Shown here: positions 20,482 through 24,441 of the stretch, in pieces
How the letters are laid out: each line of letters starts with the position of its first letter
How positions within the stretch are numbered: position 1 is the stretch's first letter
Source: CADEEV01 sp032127875
GTDB taxonomy: Bacteria; Acidobacteriota; Vicinamibacteria; Fen-336
Length of the DNA stretch: 24,441 bases
Assembly: GCA_032127875.1 (NCBI GenBank)
Contig: JAQBHI010000115.1
Coordinates: 1 to 24,441 of the forward strand
Direction of reading: 5' to 3'
Made by a program: the position numbers and the translations under genes
The notes under the pieces: generated by a model
The model's input: only the letters and a program-made list of their open reading frames with translations
What the model was told of the DNA's origin: nothing
Databases searched by the model: none

Positions 20482-22206
20482 TCAGGTCTCCCTCACCGAT
20501 TGGTAGAGCGGCGGGCAACGCGCCGCGAAATCCTCGCGCCGCAAGCGGGTAGGGGATTCCGGCGCTCGTCCGAGCAGCTCCGCGAGAAAGTCCCGCAGCG
20601 GTCCGTTGCGTGGGGTCGGCGCGAAGTCGAAAGCGATCTCCGGAACGTCGAAGTGGGCGAAGAGCCGCTCGAGGCAGCGGTGCTCGATGCGTCGTGAGAA
20701 CGCGCGGCAGCTCAGAACGAAGGCCTCGACCTGGACGCCGGCTTCGTCGCGGCATCCCGCCAGCACCGCAATCCGGCCGAGCGGGCCGTACTTGTCTTGA
20801 TACGAGGCCCTGAGCAGGAAGGCGCCGGGCCGGGCGAGCGCCGCGCGCCAGGCCGACTCGCTGACACGCTGCCCGTTCAGATTGAACTGGTTCGTCTTGT
20901 TGACCAGCTCCAGCGCGCGCGCGTCGCCTGGATCCGAAGCGAAACTCAGCTCGAGATGCGCCTCGGCCTGCTCCAGAAAAAGGTCGGGCGCCGCTGGGGA
21001 ATCGGCCGCGGCCTCGCGGACGACGCGCGCCGAGCGCAGGCTTTCCCGGCGCAGCCGATCCTCCTCGAGAACGCGCGGCTTCCCGAACAGGTCTCGGAGG
21101 CGATCGAGAAAGGCCAGCAGCGAGGCGTCGTCGCGTTCGGGAAAGCCGAGGCACAGGAGGCCTGGGTGCGCGGCCGCGACCTCGGCCCGCTCCATGGCGC
21201 TGTCGTCGACGAACGCCACGCTGTCGCTGCCGACGTTCCAGGCTGCCAGAATGCGCGTGACCGACGCGGACTTGGGTCCCCAGTGGGCCTGGACCGGGTA
21301 CAGCCGATCAGCGGGGAGCAGCAAGTCGCCGCGGCCGAGCGCTTCCGCGACCAGGCCCGCCTCGTTCTTGGTGGCCGCGGCGATCAGCACGCCCGAATCC
21401 GCGAGGCTGCGCAGAAGCTGCTGGTAGAGGCCGTGTCGCTGTGCGTGATGGTCGAGATCCCAGGCGACACCCGCTACACCGTCCTCGCCGAGAAGCCCGC
21501 TCCACAGCGCGCCGTCGAGGTCGGTGATCAGCCCCTTGAGGGGCGCCGGCGGCACCAGGTTCTGTGCCAGCAGCGATGCGAGCCGCGACGCGTGCGGGCG
21601 GGTGTAGGGAAAGGCCGCGAGCAGCTCGCTCTGGAGATCGGCCCGCTGGGTCGACGGCGACAACTGGGCGAGGCGCTCGGCGCTCACCACACGGGCGCCC
21701 GCCTGTGCGACGCGTTCGGCAAAGGCGGCCAGCAGGGAGTGCAGCCCGAGCTCGAGCGTGCTCGCTTGCCAGCCTGGAACCGTCGACAGTGGCAGCAGGG
21801 GCAGGCTCGGCAACGAGATCGCCACCGGCAGCGCCTCCGCGATGCCGGCGAGCCGCTTCTCGAGGCGTGCCAGCGAAGCCTGCGATGACTCGAGCAACTC
21901 CACCGGATCGCCGCTACGCCCTCCGAGCCGTCGCGCGCCAAAGCGCGGATCGAGATCAGGCCACTCCATCGCGACGGCTACGCCGGCCAGACCGCCTGTC
22001 TCGAGCGCTTCGAGGCGGGCGGCCAGGTCGCCGAAGGGGCCGGTGTGCATCCGAACGGACTGGGCCGGCAAGCGCTGCTGCAGCTCGGCCGCGAGAAAGC
22101 TCGCGAGGTGAAGAGGAGTGAAGCCGCTGGCCAGGAAGAAGTTGCACGAAGGCGTGTCGCCCTTGGGGGCCGCCCGCAGGATCTCCAGGGCCTCGATCAA
22201 CTTCAT
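20482..22206 (-). CDS. FkbH-like HAD-superfamily protein with C-terminal GNAT domain
   Basis: The 574-residue protein has the three-part FkbH layout: an N-terminal SGNH-like region (about 1-215), a HAD domain (about 224-370) and a GNAT-like domain from about 410 (ALELVNKTNQFNLNGQR). FkbH proteins dephosphorylate 1,3-bisphosphoglycerate and load the glyceryl group onto an ACP; the ACP gene follows by 2 bp. HAD motifs are D229/D231 in ITDLDGALWSG, K280 in ATKNE and D334/D335 in AFVDDSAMER. The usual Thr after the second Asp (DLDNTLW) is Ala here, a notable change, so the substrate or efficiency may differ. It is the first gene of the six-gene operon. Confidence 0.87.
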   Translation of the reverse strand: MKLIEALEILRAAPKGDTPSCNFFLASGFTPLHLASFLAAELQQRLPAQSVRMHTGPFGDLAARLEALETGGLAGVAVAMEWPDLDPRFGARRLGGRSGDPVELLESSQASLARLEKRLAGIAEALPVAISLPSLPLLPLSTVPGWQASTLELGLHSLLAAFAERVAQAGARVVSAERLAQLSPSTQRADLQSELLAAFPYTRPHASRLASLLAQNLVPPAPLKGLITDLDGALWSGLLGEDGVAGVAWDLDHHAQRHGLYQQLLRSLADSGVLIAAATKNEAGLVAEALGRGDLLLPADRLYPVQAHWGPKSASVTRILAAWNVGSDSVAFVDDSAMERAEVAAAHPGLLCLGFPERDDASLLAFLDRLRDLFGKPRVLEEDRLRRESLRSARVVREAAADSPAAPDLFLEQAEAHLELSFASDPGDARALELVNKTNQFNLNGQRVSESAWRAALARPGAFLLRASYQDKYGPLGRIAVLAGCRDEAGVQVEAFVLSCRAFSRRIEHRCLERLFAHFDVPEIAFDFAPTPRNGPLRDFLAELLGRAPESPTRLRREDFAARCPPLYQSVRET

Positions 22207-22223
22207 CGCTAGGGCACTAACGG

Positions 22224-22230
22224 TACACTA
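22224..22230. promoter_or_regulatory. Shared divergent -10-like element between fkbH-like and deacetylase genes
   Basis: The 33-bp gap between the two divergent starts contains TACACT on the plus strand (22224-22229) and, on the minus strand from nearly the same bases, TAGTGT (22225-22230). Each keeps the T-A-n-n-n-T frame. The plus copy ends 10 nt before TTG 22240. Both promoters would compete for the same site, linking expression of the two operons. No good -35 hexamers were seen. Confidence 0.3.
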
Positions 22231-22239
22231 GAAGGTGCC

Positions 22240-23226
22240 TTGACTCGTATCGCGACAACCCCTGAAAAGCCCGTCGTTCTCGTGGGCATCGACACCGAGG
22301 CCGACAACCAATGGTCGGAGGCGGGGCGGCGGCAGCTTCAGGTGAAGAACGCCAGCCTGCTGCCGGCGCTCCAGACGCGGCTCGCGCGCTTCGGGATCCG
22401 CCCGAGCTACCTGGTCAGCTACGAGATGGCGGCGGCCGAGGAAAGCGCGGCGGTCTTGCGCGAGCTGGCGCGCTCGGGGGGCTGCGAGATCGGCGCCCAT
22501 CTGCATCCCTGGAGCTGCCCGCCGCTCGCGTCCGAGAACGGCCACGACCACCGCTTCCCGAGCCAGCTCGACACGCCGCTTCTGTCTCGCCAGTTGCGCG
22601 AGCTGACGCAGGTCATCGAAGAGCGCCTGGGCGCGCGGCCGACGACCTACCGCGCCGGACGCTGGGGCCTCGACGCCCGGGCGCTGCCGCTGCTCGAGGA
22701 GCTGGGCTACACGGTCGACACCAGCGTCGACCCGCTCCTGAATGAGACGCGCAAGGGCGGGCCGCTCTTCGCCGGCGCGCCGTCTTCGCCCTACCGCCCC
22801 GACTACGCCGACGTGACGCGTCCGGGTAGCGCGCGGATCCTCGAAGTGCCGGTGTCTTCGGGCACCCTGCCGCGGCTCGGCAAGCGCCTCGAAGCCTTCT
22901 ACGTCCGCCTGCCGCCACTGCGTTATCGCGGCGCGCTCAAGCGCCTCGGCCTGCGGCCGGTGTGGCTGCGGCCGTCGTACACGTCGCTCGTCGACATGAA
23001 GGCGTTCGCCTCGCAGCTTGGCGAGGCGGGTGCGCCGTGCTTCAACATCGCCTTCCACTCGAGCGAGCTCCTGCCCGGCGGGAGTCCTTACAGCCCCGAC
23101 CAGCCCAGCATCGATCGGCTGCTCGACGACCTCGACCGCCTGCTCGAGCACCTGACCGGCCCGCTCGCGGCGGCAGGCCGAACCTTCTCCGAGTTCGCGG
23201 CGGATTTCGGGACCCGCGCGGCGTGA
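22240..23226 (+). CDS. Polysaccharide deacetylase family protein (NodB/WalW-like)
   Basis: The 328-residue cytoplasmic protein has a NodB-homology fold: D18 in LVGIDTEAD at the metal site, H87 and H89 in IGAHLHPWSC, the RAGRWGLD active-site arginine-tryptophan block and a late FHSSELLPG with a histidine. This pattern matches WalW-type deacetylases of surface polysaccharide clusters, which remove acetyl groups from sugar intermediates. The start is TTG 22240, preceded by AAGG at 22233-22236. Its stop overlaps the methyltransferase start as GTGA. It belongs functionally with the divergent operon. Confidence 0.85.
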   Translation: MTRIATTPEKPVVLVGIDTEADNQWSEAGRRQLQVKNASLLPALQTRLARFGIRPSYLVSYEMAAAEESAAVLRELARSGGCEIGAHLHPWSCPPLASENGHDHRFPSQLDTPLLSRQLRELTQVIEERLGARPTTYRAGRWGLDARALPLLEELGYTVDTSVDPLLNETRKGGPLFAGAPSSPYRPDYADVTRPGSARILEVPVSSGTLPRLGKRLEAFYVRLPPLRYRGALKRLGLRPVWLRPSYTSLVDMKAFASQLGEAGAPCFNIAFHSSELLPGGSPYSPDQPSIDRLLDDLDRLLEHLTGPLAAAGRTFSEFAADFGTRAA

Positions 23227-24062
23227 GGCACGTCGACGACGCGGCCATCTCGGCCGCGGGCGCTTGCCGCTTTCAGAGCGAGTACCACTACGCGATCTTC
23301 GAATACCTGCGCAGCGCGAAGGTGATCCGCGCCCTCGAACGCGCGGGCATCAAGGTGCACGGCCGGATTCTCGACGCGGGGTGCGGCGGCGGCGGCACCG
23401 CGCTCTCGCTCGCCGAGGATTCGCAGTTCGCCGTGGGCATCGACATCGCCGACCGCTTTGCCGGCACCGGCACGCGCCTCGCCGCCGAGAAGCACGTGGC
23501 CAACGCCGCCTTCGCCCAGGCCGACGGCGCTCGGCTGCCGTTTCGCGATGAGGCCTTCGACCTGGTCTTCAGCCACTCCGTGATCGAGCATGTCTCCGAA
23601 GCCGAGGTCTATCTCGCCGAATGCCGCCGCGTGCTGCGACCCGGTGGCTGCCTCTACCTCTCGACGGCGCCGCACCTGTCGCTCGCGGGCTCACACTTTC
23701 CGCGGCTCGTAGTGCCGATCCCGCTGCATATCCTGCTGGGCCGGTCGCTGGCGTTCCGGGCCTACCGGTTGATCGCGCGCGTCGCGCCGTTCCTGCTCCA
23801 GGAGGGCAAGCACGGCACGAGTTTCATCGCGATGGCGGCGGAGGGAAAGGAGAAGCAGGACGACCTGCTGCAGCGCGTGACGGTGCGGGAGCTGGGCGGC
23901 TGGATCGAGCGTTCCGGCTTCCGGCTGCTGCGCGAAGACCGCCACGTGACCGGCTTCTTCAAGCGCTGCGTGCCGGGGCCGCTGCGCCGCTTCCTCGAGC
24001 GGACGCCCTGGACCCAGGACGTGATGATCGGCCACATCGAGTGCGTTCTGGAGAAGCCATGA
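23223..24062 (+). CDS. Class I SAM-dependent methyltransferase
   Basis: The 279-residue enzyme has motif I ILDAGCGGGGTALSLA (residues about 49-64), the acidic ribose contact in VGIDIADRF, and motifs FDLVFSHSVIEHV and RRVLRPGGCLYLSTA of the Methyltransf_11 group. Methylation of a sugar, lipid-linked glycan or its head group is the likely task, given its coupling to the deacetylase. GTG 23223 overlaps the deacetylase stop by 4 bp. Extending the reading frame further upstream would place it inside the deacetylase gene, so this start is preferred. Confidence 0.9.
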   Translation: MRHVDDAAISAAGACRFQSEYHYAIFEYLRSAKVIRALERAGIKVHGRILDAGCGGGGTALSLAEDSQFAVGIDIADRFAGTGTRLAAEKHVANAAFAQADGARLPFRDEAFDLVFSHSVIEHVSEAEVYLAECRRVLRPGGCLYLSTAPHLSLAGSHFPRLVVPIPLHILLGRSLAFRAYRLIARVAPFLLQEGKHGTSFIAMAAEGKEKQDDLLQRVTVRELGGWIERSGFRLLREDRHVTGFFKRCVPGPLRRFLERTPWTQDVMIGHIECVLEKP

Positions 24063-24102
24063 GCGAACCCCAGTGGACTGCTCGGCAACGAAGCGGCGGA
24101 TT

Positions 24103-24122
24103 CCCGCGCGGCTCCGCGCGGG
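24103..24122. terminator. GC-rich hairpin between convergent genes
   Basis: CCCGCGCG (24103-24110), loop GCTC, CGCGCGGG (24115-24122) form a perfect 8-bp stem. It lies between the ends of the methyltransferase gene (24062) and secG (24127, other strand), the right place for a shared terminator. No T-tract follows on either strand, so it would be a weak or Rho-assisted terminator. Confidence 0.45.
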
Positions 24123-24126
24123 GCGA

Positions 24127-24441
24127 CTACTGCGCTGCCGGAGACGCGGCGGGCTGCGAGGCGACGGGAGCGGCCGGGGCCGTGGTCGAAGGAACCACCG
24201 GTGGCGTGCTGGAGACCGGCACGGCCGGACTTGGAGCCGTCGCCGGAATCTTGTCGAGAATCGAGCTGCTGCCCGGCCGGAGGACCGTGAGCGCCAGGCT
24301 CGTGACCATGAACATGACCGCGAGCAACGTCGTCGCGCGCGAGAGCACGTTGGCGGAGCCGCGCGGGCCGAAGGCCGTCTGCGTGCCGCCGCCGCCGAAG
24401 GCGCTGGCCAGGTCCTGGCCCTTGCCCTGCTGAAGCAGGAC
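24127..24441 (-). CDS. secG: Preprotein translocase subunit SecG (partial)
   Basis: The last 104 codons are visible; the 5' end is beyond the window. The conserved SecG loop VLLQQGKGQDLASAFGGGG is followed by TQTAFGPRGSANVLSRAT and the second transmembrane helix (LLAVMFMVTSLALTVL). SecG associates with SecYE in the inner membrane and helps protein export. The C-terminal tail of about 45 residues is an Ala/Pro/Ser/Thr-rich extension (PVSSTPPVVPSTTAPAAP), longer than in E. coli SecG but common in acidobacterial and deltaproteobacterial versions. The stop is TAG at 24127-24129. Confidence 0.95.
   Translation of the reverse strand, partial: VLLQQGKGQDLASAFGGGGTQTAFGPRGSANVLSRATTLLAVMFMVTSLALTVLRPGSSSILDKIPATAPSPAVPVSSTPPVVPSTTAPAAPVASQPAASPAAQ

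Noticed and set aside
22228..23151. Minus-strand reading frame opposite the deacetylase gene
   Set aside because: It is the exact antisense shadow of a gene with NodB-type motifs, and it would also overlap the divergent promoter region.
1..24441. tRNA genes, rRNA, CRISPR arrays, insertion sequences or prophage genes
   Set aside because: All gaps longer than about 60 bp were read. No cloverleaf ending in CCA-type structure, no regularly spaced repeats, no transposase or integrase motif was found.

Overview
This is a G+C-rich, densely packed bacterial chromosome segment, most likely from an acidobacterium. The evidence is a 725-residue VWFA protein of the acidobacterial type (9361-11538), a WD40/kinase-type C-terminal remnant of a kind common in Acidobacteriota (3482-3673) and a pilin-like domain common there. 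A Myxococcus-type cysteine-rich repeat and a fulvocin C-like peptide also fit Myxococcota, so the phylum call is an inference. No rRNA, tRNA, CRISPR array, insertion sequence or phage gene was seen.

Left part (1-9003): mainly housekeeping and small stress functions. In order: the tail of a 5'-3' exonuclease, queG (tRNA queuosine), a small envelope protein, nadA (quinolinate synthase), a cyclophilin, a gene remnant, a Phd/VapC-type toxin-antitoxin pair with a perfect operator palindrome, a dienelactone hydrolase, two uncharacterised genes, a TlpA-like thioredoxin, a Rieske ferredoxin-like protein, a CehA/McbA-type PHP lipoprotein and an arsC/LMW-phosphatase gene.

Middle part (9004-15068): accessory and visibly rearranged. 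It holds a GGDEF tail remnant, the VWFA protein, a decayed copy of a pilin-like gene, a secreted TPR protein, and a translationally coupled pair made of a zinc-ribbon/membrane/pilin-like fusion followed by a small eight-cysteine protein resembling fulvocin C-related bacteriocins. This pair is the most novel-looking item in the window.

Right part (15158-24062): an envelope glycan/lipid block. A GT-B-like glycosyltransferase points one way. A tight six-gene minus-strand operon runs FkbH-like HAD protein, acyl carrier protein, VOC protein, GNAT-like transferase and two PagL-type outer-membrane proteins. Divergent from it are a polysaccharide deacetylase and a methyltransferase overlapping by 4 bp. 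Together they suggest activation of a small acyl group on a carrier protein and its use in decorating a surface glycan or lipid A. The window ends inside secG.

Gene packing is extreme: ATGA/GTGA/CTGA start-stop overlaps occur at five junctions. At least four genes have a -10-like hexamer only 6-8 nt before the start codon, which suggests leaderless mRNAs.
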